Assembly (NCBI GenBank): GCA_910589335.1
Contig: CAJUTW010000007.1
Location: 1 to 42,544, forward strand
DNA from: an uncultured Bacilli bacterium
Lineage (GTDB): Bacteria; Bacillota_I; Bacilli_A; RF39; UBA660
Direction of reading: 5' to 3'
DNA length: 42,544 nt
Every line of letters starts with the position of its first letter. The first letter of the stretch is position 1. Under the pieces are notes generated by a model. That model had not been told where the DNA came from. It saw only the letters and a list, made by a program, of their open reading frames with translations, and did not search any database. The translations under genes and the position numbers were made by a program. Shown piece by piece: positions 8,240 through 17,542 of this stretch.

Positions 8240-9517
8240 ATGAGAAGTGTTGGAGTTTTATCACTTGGATGTAAAGTTAATACTTATGAAAGTGAATTTG
8301 TTATTAATGAATTAAAAAATAACGGATATGAAATAAAAAAATTTAATGAAATTTGTGATGTTTACATAATTAATACCTGTACAGTTACTAATACTAGTGA
8401 TATTAAGTCTCGTAAAATGATTAGAAACGCTATTAAAAGAAATCCTGATGCTTGTGTTGTAGCAATGGGGTGTTTCATAGAAGCAAATAAAGATTTAGAA
8501 ATTCCCGGTTTGGATATAATTATAGGTAATAAAGATAAATCAAAAATTGTATCTATTCTTAATGAATGGTTTTTGAAAAAGAATATAATCAAAAAATTAT
8601 ATAGCGAAGAAAAAATTTATTTTGAAGATATGTATATAACAGATTTTCCTGGTAGAACAAGAGCTTTTGTAAAAATTCAAGATGGATGCGAGAATTTTTG
8701 TAGTTATTGTATTATTCCTTATGTCCGTGGAAAATGTCGCAGTAAAGCAAAAGATAAAGTTATTACTGAAATAACATCATTAGTTAACAACGGATACAAA
8801 GAAATAGTTTTAACAGGTATTCATACAGGTAATTATGGTGTGGACTTAGATACTAATTTTGCTAGTCTCTTAAAGGAAATTATAAAAATTCCTAATCTTT
8901 ATCGCCTTAGAATTTCATCAATTGAGATAACTGAATTAACAGAAGAAGTTCTTGAAATAATTAAAAATAGCAATATAATTGTTAATCATTTACATATTCC
9001 ACTTCAAGCTGGAAGTGATGAAATATTAAAAAGAATGATGAGAAAATATGATTTAAATTATTTCTTTAAAAAAATAAAAGATATTAAAGCGATTAGGCCA
9101 TCTATTTCAATATCAACTGATGTTATTGTTGGCTTTCCAGGAGAAAGTAATTCATTATTTGAAGAGACTATCAAAACATGTCAAGAATTAGAATTTAGTA
9201 AAATCCATGTCTTTCCATATAGTGAACGAAAAGGTACCAAAGCAGCCACTCTAGATAATAGTGTTTTAATATCAGAAAGAAAACTTCGAGCTAGAAAATT
9301 ATTAGAAATTTCTAAAGAATTAGAAATAAAGTATATGAATAAATTTATCGGTAGTGAAGTAGAAGTTTTAATTGAAGAAACAAAAGATGGCTATAGCTAT
9401 GGTCATACAGATAATTTTTTATATGTTAAAATAAAACATTTATTAGAACATAATACCTTTATTAAAGTAAATATAACTGATGTGATATACCCATATTGTA
9501 TCGGTAAAATAAAATAA
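8240..9517 (+). CDS. mtaB: tRNA t6A37 methylthiotransferase MtaB
   Basis: 425 residues. A radical-SAM methylthiotransferase that converts t6A37 to ms2t6A37 in tRNAs reading ANN codons. The N-terminal UPF0004 domain begins LGCKVNTYES, the GCKVN-x-x-E form that separates MtaB from MiaB (GCxMN). Further cluster cysteines are in INTCTVT and AMGCF. The radical-SAM cluster motif is CENFCSYC, followed by IPYVRG. HIPLQAGSD and DVIVGFPGE are also conserved. A short TRAM-like C-terminal region follows. The TTGTGATT ribosome site precedes ATG 8240. recD2 follows 11 bases after the stop, so the two are likely co-transcribed. Confidence 0.95.
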   Translation: MRSVGVLSLGCKVNTYESEFVINELKNNGYEIKKFNEICDVYIINTCTVTNTSDIKSRKMIRNAIKRNPDACVVAMGCFIEANKDLEIPGLDIIIGNKDKSKIVSILNEWFLKKNIIKKLYSEEKIYFEDMYITDFPGRTRAFVKIQDGCENFCSYCIIPYVRGKCRSKAKDKVITEITSLVNNGYKEIVLTGIHTGNYGVDLDTNFASLLKEIIKIPNLYRLRISSIEITELTEEVLEIIKNSNIIVNHLHIPLQAGSDEILKRMMRKYDLNYFFKKIKDIKAIRPSISISTDVIVGFPGESNSLFEETIKTCQELEFSKIHVFPYSERKGTKAATLDNSVLISERKLRARKLLEISKELEIKYMNKFIGSEVEVLIEETKDGYSYGHTDNFLYVKIKHLLEHNTFIKVNITDVIYPYCIGKIK

Positions 9518-9528
9518 ACGGAGGAAAA

Positions 9529-11721
9529 ATGGCTACATATATAAAAGGAACTTACTCAAAAAGTATATTTAAAAATCAAACAGGTTACCATATTGGAATT
9601 TTTAAAGTTTCTGATACTAATGATGAAAAAATTGCTGATTATATAGGAAGATCTATAACCTTTACAGGTTATTTTCATGAATTAAATAATATTGATACTT
9701 ATATGTTTTATGGTAAATTAATTAATCATGATAAATATGGTGAGCAATTTCAAGTAGACAATTATGAAAGATGTATGCCAGAAGAAAAAGATTCAATTGT
9801 AGAATTCTTATCAAGTGGATTATTTAAAGGAATAGGTGAAAAAAAAGCCAAAACAATAGTTGATGCTTTAGGAACAGATACTTTAAAAATTATTTTAGAA
9901 ACACCTGATAATTTAATACTAGTACCAGGTATAACAAAGCAAAATGTTTCAACACTTCATAATAAATTAAAAGAATATGAAGAAAGTTATGAAATAATTC
10001 TATATTTAACTGATTTAGGTTTTCAAACAAAAGATGCAATGATAATTTATAATACTTACAAAAAAGAAACGAAAAAAATAATCGAAAACAATATCTATCA
10101 ATTAATAGAAGATATTAACGAAATATATTTTAAAAAAATAGATATTATTGCTTTAAAAAATGGCTGTGAAAAAACTGCTAATATTCGTATTAAAGCAGCA
10201 CTAATTTATATTATGAATGAAGTAAGTAATACCTATGGTCATTGCTATAATTATTTAGAAGAATTAGAAAAATTACTTCCAAGAGTTTTAGGAGCAATGT
10301 GTGAAAGTGAAAAATTTATAGCTTGTTTAAAAGAACTTGAAATTGATTTAAAAATAATCATAAAAGAAAATCGTTATTATTTAAAAGAAATGTATGAGGC
10401 AGAAACTCTAATAGTAAAAAGATTTCGTATGTTAAATAGCAATAAAGAAAATATTCCTAAAAACATCGATAAATATATAGAAGAGTTAGAAACATTTTTT
10501 GGTATTAAATATAACAAATGTCAAGCTGATGCTATTAAAAAAAGTTTATGTCGCGACTTTTTAATTATAACAGGTGGTCCAGGAACAGGTAAAACAACAA
10601 TTATGAAAGGTATGACAGAACTATATCGCCAAATTAATAAATTATCATACGAAAAACTTGAAGAAAAAATTGCTCTTTTAGCACCAACTGGCAGAGCTGC
10701 TAAAAGAATGAGTGAAACTACACTCCTAAAAGCTAGTACAATTCATAGATTTTTAAAATGGTCAAGAGAAACTAATAAATTTCAAGTAAATGAGTATAAT
10801 AAAAGTAAAGTTGAATTTGTAATAATTGATGAAGCTAGTATGATTGATACTCATTTAATGGCAAGTCTTTTAAAAGGCTTATCAGCAAATTGCAAAATAG
10901 TTTTAGTAGGAGACGATCATCAACTACCAAGTGTTGGACCAGGAGATGTCCTACATGATTTAATAGAATCAAAAGCCCTTGAAGTAGTTTGTCTAACAGA
11001 ATTATATCGTCAAGGAAAAGATTCTAATATTATCAATTTAGCTTATGATATTAGAAAGAAAAATATATGTAAAGATATCTTTAATATAGAAGAAGATTTA
11101 ACTTTTATTGAATGTAGTGATAGTGAAGTAATAAATAATATCTGTGAAATTTCTAATACATATAAAGATATTTCTTATAAAAAAATTCAAATTCTTGCAC
11201 CAATGTATAAAGGACTTAATGGTATTGATGAAATAAATAAAAATGTTCAAAATATTTTCAATATAAAAGATAAAAATAAAAAAGAATTAAGAATAGGAGA
11301 AGTAACATTTAGAGAAGAAGACAAAGTAATTCAATTAACGAATATGCCAGACGACAATATTTATAATGGAGATATCGGTTTAATTGAGACTATAAGAACT
11401 AATACCAAAAAAGAAATACATATCGACTTTGATAATAATATAGCTAAGTATACTCCTGCAAATTATAATAATTTTCGTCTTGCTTATTCAATTAGTATTC
11501 ATAAATCTCAAGGATCAGAATTTGATATAGTAATAATTCCAATAGTTAAAAGTTATAATAAAATGCTTTATCAAAAACTTATATATACAGCTATTACCAG
11601 AGCCAAAAAGAAACTATATTTAATTGGTGACATTAAAGCATTAGAAATTGCAGCCAAAAATGATAGTTGTGATATTAGAAGAACTACAATAAAAGATTAC
11701 TTAATAAATGGCATAATTTAA
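9529..11721 (+). CDS. recD2: RecD2-type ATP-dependent 5'-3' DNA helicase
   Basis: 730 residues, the usual length for stand-alone RecD2. An N-terminal OB-like and helix-hairpin-helix region (with GLFKGIGEKKA and LVPGITKQN) precedes the SF1B helicase core: Walker A TGGPGTGKTT, motif Ia APTGRAA, Walker B VIIDEASMID, motif III GDDHQLPSVGPG, LTELYRQ, and motif V/VI SIHKSQGSEFD and TAITRAKK. RecD2 acts outside RecBCD in repair and replication-fork processing in Bacillota. ATG 9529 follows a CGGAGG site. It sits in the same operon as mtaB; the functional link between them is not evident. Confidence 0.95.
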   Translation: MATYIKGTYSKSIFKNQTGYHIGIFKVSDTNDEKIADYIGRSITFTGYFHELNNIDTYMFYGKLINHDKYGEQFQVDNYERCMPEEKDSIVEFLSSGLFKGIGEKKAKTIVDALGTDTLKIILETPDNLILVPGITKQNVSTLHNKLKEYEESYEIILYLTDLGFQTKDAMIIYNTYKKETKKIIENNIYQLIEDINEIYFKKIDIIALKNGCEKTANIRIKAALIYIMNEVSNTYGHCYNYLEELEKLLPRVLGAMCESEKFIACLKELEIDLKIIIKENRYYLKEMYEAETLIVKRFRMLNSNKENIPKNIDKYIEELETFFGIKYNKCQADAIKKSLCRDFLIITGGPGTGKTTIMKGMTELYRQINKLSYEKLEEKIALLAPTGRAAKRMSETTLLKASTIHRFLKWSRETNKFQVNEYNKSKVEFVIIDEASMIDTHLMASLLKGLSANCKIVLVGDDHQLPSVGPGDVLHDLIESKALEVVCLTELYRQGKDSNIINLAYDIRKKNICKDIFNIEEDLTFIECSDSEVINNICEISNTYKDISYKKIQILAPMYKGLNGIDEINKNVQNIFNIKDKNKKELRIGEVTFREEDKVIQLTNMPDDNIYNGDIGLIETIRTNTKKEIHIDFDNNIAKYTPANYNNFRLAYSISIHKSQGSEFDIVIIPIVKSYNKMLYQKLIYTAITRAKKKLYLIGDIKALEIAAKNDSCDIRRTTIKDYLINGII

Positions 11722-11757
11722 TTAAATATGTTCATACTAAAATTAGAGGTGAATATA

Positions 11758-11913
11758 ATGAAAAAAATGTTAATGAAATTAGCTGCAATAGCAGGTGGGG
11801 CTGGAGTAGTTGGATATATGTATTTAAAAAAACATCCAGAAAAGATTGCAATGATGAAATCAGCTGCTAAAGATGCATCTAGAACAATTTACAATAAATT
11901 AGATGATGAATAG
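11758..11913 (+). CDS. Small membrane-associated protein (51 aa)
   Basis: A short gene in line with recD2. A lysine-flanked hydrophobic Ala/Gly helix (residues ~5-22, LAAIAGGAGVVGYMYL) is followed by a basic amphipathic tail ending LDDE. The form resembles small YtxH-like membrane proteins, but similarity cannot be confirmed. AGAGGTGAAT before ATG 11758 fixes the start; the in-frame ATG at 11728 lacks a site. A terminator directly follows, so this is the last gene of the mtaB operon. Confidence 0.65.
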   Translation: MKKMLMKLAAIAGGAGVVGYMYLKKHPEKIAMMKSAAKDASRTIYNKLDDE

Positions 11914-11945
11914 ACTAAAAGGGTTCAATAGAATCCTTTTTTAGT
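11914..11945 (+). terminator. Terminator closing the mtaB-recD2 operon
   Basis: An imperfect hairpin pairs ACTAAAAGGGTTC with GAATCCTTTTTTAGT across a 5-base loop, with the T-run within the right arm. The TATAAT at 11947-11952 immediately after it could start the map transcript. Confidence 0.7.
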
Positions 11946-11971
11946 GTATAATATCTCTAGGAAGTGATTAG

Positions 11972-12724
11972 ATGATTAGCATTAAAAGTGAAAGAGAAAT
12001 AGAATTAATGAAAAAAGCAGGATTACTAGTTTCAAAGATGCATAAATTTATTAAACCTTATATTAAAGAGGGAATAACAACTAAAGAATTAGACAGACTT
12101 TGTAGTGAATTTATCACAAGTAATGATGCTATTCCAACATGTAAAGGATATGAAGGATTTCCTTGCGCTTTATGTACTAGCGTAAATGAACAAGTAGTAC
12201 ATGGAATTCCAGGCAATTATAAGTTAAAAAACGGCGATATTATCACAATAGATGTTGTTATAGGTTATAAAGGATATCAAGGAGATGCAGCTTGGACTTA
12301 TGCAGTAGGAGAAATTGATGAGAATAAAAAATATCTAATGGAGCATACCAAAAAAGCTCTAGATGTTGGTGTATCTTGTGTTAAACCAGGAAATAGAATA
12401 GGAGATATCTCAGCAGCTATTCAAAAATATGCCGAAGAACATAATTTAGGTGTTGTTCGTGAGTTATGTGGTCATGGAATTGGTAGAGAAATGCATGAAG
12501 ATCCTGAAGTTCCAAATTTTGGTATTCCAAATACTGGTCCTAGACTAAAACCAGGAATGATTATTTGTATAGAACCCATGCTAACATATGGAAGAAGAGA
12601 TGTAATGTTATTAGAAGATGATTGGACAGTAGTAACAGCTGATAATAGTCCAGCAGCACACTATGAACATACAGTCTTAATTACAGAAGATGGCTATGAA
12701 ATTTTAACACCCAGACTTGATTAA
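11972..12724 (+). CDS. map: Type I methionine aminopeptidase
   Basis: 250 residues, the usual length of the bacterial type Ia enzyme. It removes the initiator methionine from nascent proteins. Visible are the substrate-pocket segment TSVNEQVVHGIP, metal ligands in ITIDVVIGYKGYQGDAAWT (two Asp), the HGIGREMHEDPEVPN histidine, and the two Glu ligands in IEPML and in YEHTVLIT. Start ATG 11972 follows GAAGTGATT. A TATAAT about 20 bases upstream, with no clear -35, probably supplies its own promoter. Confidence 0.95.
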   Translation: MISIKSEREIELMKKAGLLVSKMHKFIKPYIKEGITTKELDRLCSEFITSNDAIPTCKGYEGFPCALCTSVNEQVVHGIPGNYKLKNGDIITIDVVIGYKGYQGDAAWTYAVGEIDENKKYLMEHTKKALDVGVSCVKPGNRIGDISAAIQKYAEEHNLGVVRELCGHGIGREMHEDPEVPNFGIPNTGPRLKPGMIICIEPMLTYGRRDVMLLEDDWTVVTADNSPAAHYEHTVLITEDGYEILTPRLD

Positions 12725-12787
12725 TAAATTTTTCTTTTAATTTATATAAAAATAGATGTATACTATTAATATAAGGAGAATATAAAT

Positions 12788-14236
12788 ATGAAAAAAAGTT
12801 TTATCTTTTTATTAAATGGTTTAGGAATAGAAAAAGCAGGTAGTTATAGTATTTCACTAGATCAATGTATGCCAAATCTAGCCAAAACAAAAGAAACATC
12901 TTTTTATACAAGTGCTATCATTAATTCACTTGAATATAGAAGTGCTTATCGCCAATTCTTTTTAGGAGATACTTATAAACTAGAATTAAAATACATCAAA
13001 GATAACATAATAAATGAAAATATATCTAAAAATTCAGTATACCAATCTATGAAAAATAATCTATTGAATAACAATTCTAAATTTCATATTTTTGTTGAAC
13101 CAACTAACGATAAAATAGTCGAATCAATTAATCATCTAGTAAATACTCTAAATTTGGATTCACAAAAAAAAGTATATTTACATTTAATTTTGCCCCAACA
13201 AACCGTTAATGAATACAAAAAATTAATTACCATAGTGAATTATATAAAATATCATATTGATAGTCATATTAATGTAGGATTTATAATTGGTAAAGAATAT
13301 CTACCAGTTAATCTTAGTAAAGTAGAAATCGATAATATGAAGAAACTTTTTTTCTTTTGTTCAGCAGAAAGATGGATAGAAACAGACAAAAAATTCATGA
13401 TACTTCAACAAGAAAACATTAGACCTTGCGAATCTCCCGGTTTTTGTACAACAACTGATTGTATCATAGAAAATAATGATGTAATAATGTTTTATAACAC
13501 TAATAGAAATAATTATGATAATTTTTTACAAGTTATATATGAAAATGCCAACGATATTTTTAAAACAGATAATTACAATTTACCAACATACTCTCTAATT
13601 AAATTAGATACAAAATATCAAATTGATAGTTTTGCAGAAAATATTATCTATGAAAAAAGTTTGTCTAATCTTTTAGCACAATCTAATAAGAAAGCATTAA
13701 TTATCGCACCAGTTCAAAATATTAGATTAGTTAATTTTCTTGCTAATGGCCAAAATTACATTAATAATCCAAATATTTCTTTTATGAAATTAGATATTAA
13801 TACCTTTAATAATAGTAATACCATAGAAAATATTATAAATAGATGTAATTATGATTTAATTATTTTTGATTATCATATGAAAACAGATACTACTATAAAT
13901 GATTTAAAAAATGAATTAGAATTAGTTGATAAAATTCTTGGATATGTAACTACTTCATGTGTTAATAAACATTCATTATTTATAACTTCACTTTATGGAA
14001 TGAAAAAGACTCTTCCATTAGCCGAATATAATACTGAAATGGTAACACTCGACTATGAAATGGAAATACCAATTTTTTTCTATGATTATTCATATTTAAG
14101 AAGTAAATATACGCTGTTACCAGGAGAAACAAACAATATTTTAACAACTGCGATCTCATGTATTACAAATAATCAAAATCTTGAATCTTTAATTAGAACA
14201 AAAGGACTTATAAATAATTTATTTGGAAAAAAATAA
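12788..14236 (+). CDS. Degenerate cofactor-independent phosphoglycerate mutase-like protein (predicted pseudoenzyme)
   Basis: 482 residues. No catalytic motif is intact, but the whole chain can be laid along GpmI (about 510 residues). FLLNGLG replaces the metal-binding LDGFG (N10 for Asp). YRQFFLGD (54-61) stands where MGNSEVGH carries the catalytic serine. VYLHLILPQQ matches the strand ending in the DGRD loop, and VIMFYNTNR (232-240) matches the IFFNFRPDR strand. DLIIFDYHMK (356-365) matches the NYANPDMVGH strand without its His. LFITSLYGM (397-405) matches LITADHGN, losing Asp and His. The final metal His (TAHTTNPVP) is missing before MEIPIFFY. Hence the alkaline-phosphatase fold may be kept while catalysis is lost. 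It lies between map and uppP. Its role is unknown. The alignment is from memory of the family, not a search. Confidence 0.6.
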   Translation: MKKSFIFLLNGLGIEKAGSYSISLDQCMPNLAKTKETSFYTSAIINSLEYRSAYRQFFLGDTYKLELKYIKDNIINENISKNSVYQSMKNNLLNNNSKFHIFVEPTNDKIVESINHLVNTLNLDSQKKVYLHLILPQQTVNEYKKLITIVNYIKYHIDSHINVGFIIGKEYLPVNLSKVEIDNMKKLFFFCSAERWIETDKKFMILQQENIRPCESPGFCTTTDCIIENNDVIMFYNTNRNNYDNFLQVIYENANDIFKTDNYNLPTYSLIKLDTKYQIDSFAENIIYEKSLSNLLAQSNKKALIIAPVQNIRLVNFLANGQNYINNPNISFMKLDINTFNNSNTIENIINRCNYDLIIFDYHMKTDTTINDLKNELELVDKILGYVTTSCVNKHSLFITSLYGMKKTLPLAEYNTEMVTLDYEMEIPIFFYDYSYLRSKYTLLPGETNNILTTAISCITNNQNLESLIRTKGLINNLFGKK

Positions 14237-14353
14237 TAAAATTTTTAAACGAGATTTTTAATTAAAATATAAATTAATTTTATATAAAACAGAATATTTT
14301 AAAAAATTATTTAATATTCTATGGTAGAATAAAATAAAAAAGGAGCAATATAA

Positions 14354-15163
14354 ATGAATTTTATTAAATATATTATTTTAGGAATTTTACAAGGTATTAC
14401 TGAACCTTTACCCATATCCAGTAGTGGACATATTTTCTTATTTAAATCACTTTTTAAAACAAATTTATTTAATGATTTAAATTTAGAAATATTTCTAAAC
14501 TTCGCATCATTCATAGCCATATTATTAATTTTTAGAAAAGATGTTATAAATTTAATTAAAGGTTTCTTTACTTATATCTTTAGTAAAGGAAAAAACTGTA
14601 TAGATGAATTTAAATATTGCATGTTAATAATAATTGGCACAATTCCTGTAGGAATTTTAGGTTTAATCATAAAAGATCCATTAGAAGAATTACTTTCTAA
14701 AAATATCTTTTTAGTAGGACTAGGTTTTTTTATTACTGCAGTAGCTTTACTCTTAGTAATGAAAACAAATGGGTCTAAAGAAGATCATCAAATTACCTAT
14801 CGTGATGCTATAATAATTGGTCTTTGTCAAGCAATAGCTCTTACTCCAGGAATTTCACGTAGTGGTATGACATTAGTAGGATGTCTACTATGTGGTCTAG
14901 GTAGAAACAGTTCTTTAAAATATACATTTATGTTATATTTTCCTGTTAGTATCGTAACAATGATTCTAGGAGTTAAAGATATAATAGAAGGAGGATTATC
15001 TAATTCGTTACTAGGTTATTATGGATTAGGTATGTTATTTTCTTTTGTATTTACATATTTTGCATATAAATGGTTAAGTGAAATAGTAAAAAATGGTAAA
15101 CTATGGAAATTTTCTATTTACCTTTTCATAATTTCTATATTTACAATTGTATATTTTTTATAA
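14354..15163 (+). CDS. uppP: Undecaprenyl-diphosphatase UppP/BacA
   Basis: 269 residues, polytopic membrane protein. It recycles undecaprenyl diphosphate to the monophosphate carrier needed for peptidoglycan and other envelope polymers, and raises bacitracin tolerance. The family signatures are present: ILQGITEPLPISSSGH near the N-terminus (the (E/Q)GxTExLPxSSxGH motif, with Glu17 and the Ser cluster) and ALTPGISRSGMT with the conserved Arg-Ser-Gly in the second half. AAGGAG precedes ATG 14354. A terminator sits right at the stop codon. The gene fits with the Bce-type bacitracin/peptide modules further along, although it is not linked to them. Confidence 0.95.
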   Translation: MNFIKYIILGILQGITEPLPISSSGHIFLFKSLFKTNLFNDLNLEIFLNFASFIAILLIFRKDVINLIKGFFTYIFSKGKNCIDEFKYCMLIIIGTIPVGILGLIIKDPLEELLSKNIFLVGLGFFITAVALLLVMKTNGSKEDHQITYRDAIIIGLCQAIALTPGISRSGMTLVGCLLCGLGRNSSLKYTFMLYFPVSIVTMILGVKDIIEGGLSNSLLGYYGLGMLFSFVFTYFAYKWLSEIVKNGKLWKFSIYLFIISIFTIVYFL

Positions 15164-15190
15164 AAGATCTTTGATCTTTTTTATTTTTCT
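15162..15190 (+). terminator. Terminator after uppP
   Basis: 8-bp stem AAAAGATC/GATCTTTT with a 3-base loop at 15162-15180, continuing into TTATTTTT. Confidence 0.85.
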
Positions 15191-15264
15191 AAAATTATAT
15201 TAGAATATTCTTGTTTAATAAAGAATTTAATTATATAATTTTATTAAAGATAGTTGGTGATTAA

Positions 15265-15702
15265 ATGAAAATTATGAATAAAAAAGGCTTTACATTAGTT
15301 GAATTGTTAGTAGTGATTGTTATTCTAGGAATAATTACAGGGTTATCAATTCCTTTAATTAGAAATATAGAACAAAGAAATAGAATGAGTAAATTTAAAG
15401 TGTTTGAAGATTCTTTAATAGAAGGAGCAAAATTATATGTTGATGCATATGGAGAATATGATATTGATGAAAATGGAACAACTATTTGTGTTGATGTTGA
15501 TTTTAAAGAATTACAAAAGAAAAACCTTGTAAAAGATTTTAATGAAGAAAGTCTAGATTGTAATAATGAGAATACATTTGTAAGAATTTTAAGAGAATAT
15601 AGTGGGAAATATAAATATGAAGTAAAAATCAGTTGCTATCAAGGAGCTTATCTTGCATATGAAGTGAATAAATTAAGCGATAACACAATTGAATGTAATT
15701 AA
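15265..15702 (+). CDS. Type IV prepilin-like protein (class III signal peptide)
   Basis: 145 residues. The N-terminus MKIMNKKGFTLVELL carries the prepilin peptidase site: cleavage between G8 and F9, with the conserved Glu at +5. A hydrophobic helix of about 20 residues follows, then a soluble domain with several Cys (residues ~74-144) that could pair. ComGC-like and pilus subunits of Bacillota look like this. No assembly ATPase, inner-membrane platform protein or PilD gene is near, so machinery must be encoded elsewhere. ATG 15265 follows GTTGGTGATT. A second prepilin gene lies 6.5 kb downstream, beyond the ABC genes. Confidence 0.85.
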   Translation: MKIMNKKGFTLVELLVVIVILGIITGLSIPLIRNIEQRNRMSKFKVFEDSLIEGAKLYVDAYGEYDIDENGTTICVDVDFKELQKKNLVKDFNEESLDCNNENTFVRILREYSGKYKYEVKISCYQGAYLAYEVNKLSDNTIECN

Positions 15703-15756
15703 ATTATATAATATATTATAAAATATTATGATATAATTATATTAGGAGATGATTAT

Positions 15757-17367
15757 GTGAAAAAATATGGTACTTTATTAAGTATTATTCTAACAATTAT
15801 ATTTGGAAGTGTTTATTACTATTTATTTTACCCAGCTTTAAATCTTAGTAATATTAATTTCTGGATATTTGCCATTATAGTATTATTATTCTTTATATTT
15901 TTATATACAATACTTACATTAAAATATAGTTTAGAGGAATTATTTACAGGAGTAAAAAAAATAAGAAAAGTTAAAATTCAAAAAATTTTATTTATAATTC
16001 CATTTATAGTTATTATAATTTTTATTATAAATTTTACATTTTCTCCTTTATTCAATTCAAACGCTTATTATAAAAGAATTAAAGTAAAAGAAAATATTGA
16101 ATTTACAGAAGATATAAAAGAAGCTGATTTTAATAAAATGCCTTTACTTGACCGTGATTCAAGTGAAAAAATAGGAGATAGAACAATGGGGCAAATAAGT
16201 GAATTAGTTTCCCAATTTGATATTTCTAATCAATATACTCAAATAAATTATAAAGATGAAATTATTAGAGTAACTCCACTTGAATATAACGGAGTAATAA
16301 AATGGTTAACAAATAGAAAAAAAGGAATACCAGGTTATATCAAAGTTAATTCTACAAATGGTAGTGCAGAATTAGTAAAATTAAAAAAAGGCATGAAATA
16401 TTCTTCATCTAGTTTATTTAACGAAAATATTTATCGTAAACTACAATTTACTTATCCAACTAAAAACTTTGAAAGTGTAAATTTCGAAATAGATAATGAA
16501 GGTAATCCATATTATGTAGCTAGTGTTGTTAAATATAAAGGGGTAGGATTAAGAAGAGATGTTGTTGGTGTAGTAATTCTAAATCCGATTAATGGAAAAA
16601 GTAAATATTATAATGTTAAAAATGTCCCAAGTTGGGTTGATCATGTTTATGAAGCTGATTTAGTTTTAGAGCAAGTAAACGATTGGGGTAAGTATAAAAA
16701 TGGTTTCATAAATTCAATTATTGGTCAAAGAGATGTTGTTCAAACAACAACTGGTTATAATTATTTAGCTCAAGATGATGATATTTATTTATATACTGGT
16801 ATAACTTCTGTTTTAGCTGATGAATCAAATATTGGTTTTATACTAACAAATATGCGAACTAAAGAAACTAAGTTTTATAACGTTGCTGGAGCTGAAGAAT
16901 ATTCAGCAATGGATTCTGCTAAAGGACAAGTTCAACAAATGAATTATACTTCTACATTTCCACTGTTAATAAATTTAAATAATAAACCAACATATTTAAT
17001 AAGTCTAAAAGATAATGCAGGTTTAGTTAAAATGTATGCCTTTGTAGATGTTGCTGATTATCAAAAAGTAGTAGTAACTGACAGTTCAAAAGGTATAAAA
17101 AAAGCTGCTGAAGCCTATCTTAACGAAGTATCAGATGAAACACAAGGCAACTTAACAATAGAAAAAGAAATAACTATCAAAGAAATCACTTCTGCAAGTA
17201 TAGATGGTAATACAATTTATTACTTTAAAGACACAGATGACAAAAAATATAAAGCATCAATAAAAATAAATAAAAATAGTTTACCATTTATTAAAAACGG
17301 AGACAAAGTAAAAATTAAATATGATAAAGAAAGTGATTTAATAAATATAATTGATATTGAAAATTAA
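15757..17367 (+). CDS. Membrane protein with large extracytoplasmic domain, unknown function
   Basis: 536 residues, not recognised. Three hydrophobic helices are seen within the first ~115 residues (about 6-26, 33-53 and 75-94). A long beta-rich soluble region with repeated Tyr/Gly strands follows, then a C-terminal ~80-residue stretch (DGNTIYYFKDTDDKKYKASI... GDKVKIKYD) that looks like a small OB-type barrel. The topology suggests the bulk is outside the membrane. The start is GTG 15757: AGGAG lies eight bases upstream, while the nearby ATG at 15755 runs straight into TGA, so the GTG is forced. It lies between a prepilin gene and an ABC pair, but has its own terminator. Confidence 0.75.
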   Translation: MKKYGTLLSIILTIIFGSVYYYLFYPALNLSNINFWIFAIIVLLFFIFLYTILTLKYSLEELFTGVKKIRKVKIQKILFIIPFIVIIIFIINFTFSPLFNSNAYYKRIKVKENIEFTEDIKEADFNKMPLLDRDSSEKIGDRTMGQISELVSQFDISNQYTQINYKDEIIRVTPLEYNGVIKWLTNRKKGIPGYIKVNSTNGSAELVKLKKGMKYSSSSLFNENIYRKLQFTYPTKNFESVNFEIDNEGNPYYVASVVKYKGVGLRRDVVGVVILNPINGKSKYYNVKNVPSWVDHVYEADLVLEQVNDWGKYKNGFINSIIGQRDVVQTTTGYNYLAQDDDIYLYTGITSVLADESNIGFILTNMRTKETKFYNVAGAEEYSAMDSAKGQVQQMNYTSTFPLLINLNNKPTYLISLKDNAGLVKMYAFVDVADYQKVVVTDSSKGIKKAAEAYLNEVSDETQGNLTIEKEITIKEITSASIDGNTIYYFKDTDDKKYKASIKINKNSLPFIKNGDKVKIKYDKESDLINIIDIEN

Positions 17368-17390
17368 GTAGATAATTACTTAATTTTTTC
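17364..17390 (+). terminator. Terminator after the membrane protein gene
   Basis: 7-bp stem TTAAGTA/TACTTAA with GATAAT loop, followed by six T. Confidence 0.85.
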
Positions 17391-17395
17391 TTTTT

Positions 17396-17444
17396 GCAAC
17401 CAAATTTTTCCATAATTTCCAAGTAAATTATATAGAATGCAACC
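17396..17444 (+). promoter_or_regulatory. GCAAC-bracketed operator-promoter element, copy A
   Basis: GCAAC at 17396 and GCAACC at 17439 lie in the same orientation, 43 bp apart. Between them is TTCCAT, 17 bp and TATAGA, a plausible promoter whose start point would fall at the second repeat. The same arrangement, with the shared core CATAATTTCCAAGT, recurs at 24549-24597 before the XRE regulator gene. Copy A lies about 100 bases ahead of the ABC gene at 17543. Confidence 0.6.
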
Positions 17445-17494
17445 AAAAATATTGATAAAATAATTTATGTAAAAAGAAAAAATGGTAGTATAAA

Positions 17495-17523
17495 TTCATA
17501 AAGTTATTTATCTACTATATAAT
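17495..17523 (+). promoter_or_regulatory. Sigma-A-type promoter proximal to the ABC gene
   Basis: TTCATA (17495-17500), a 17-bp spacer and a perfect TATAAT (17518-17523). It lies only about 10 bases ahead of the GGAG ribosome site, so the leader would be very short. It would be a second start in addition to the GCAAC element. Confidence 0.5.
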
Positions 17524-17542
17524 TATTGTAAGGAGAAAATAT

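Noticed and set aside
12788..14236. Active cofactor-independent phosphoglycerate mutase (gpmI)
   Set aside because: The metal-binding and serine motifs are all replaced, so the enzymatic name was not used.
15741..15760. ATG at 15755 as start of the large membrane protein
   Set aside because: It is followed at once by TGA; the protein frame begins with the overlapping GTG at 15757.
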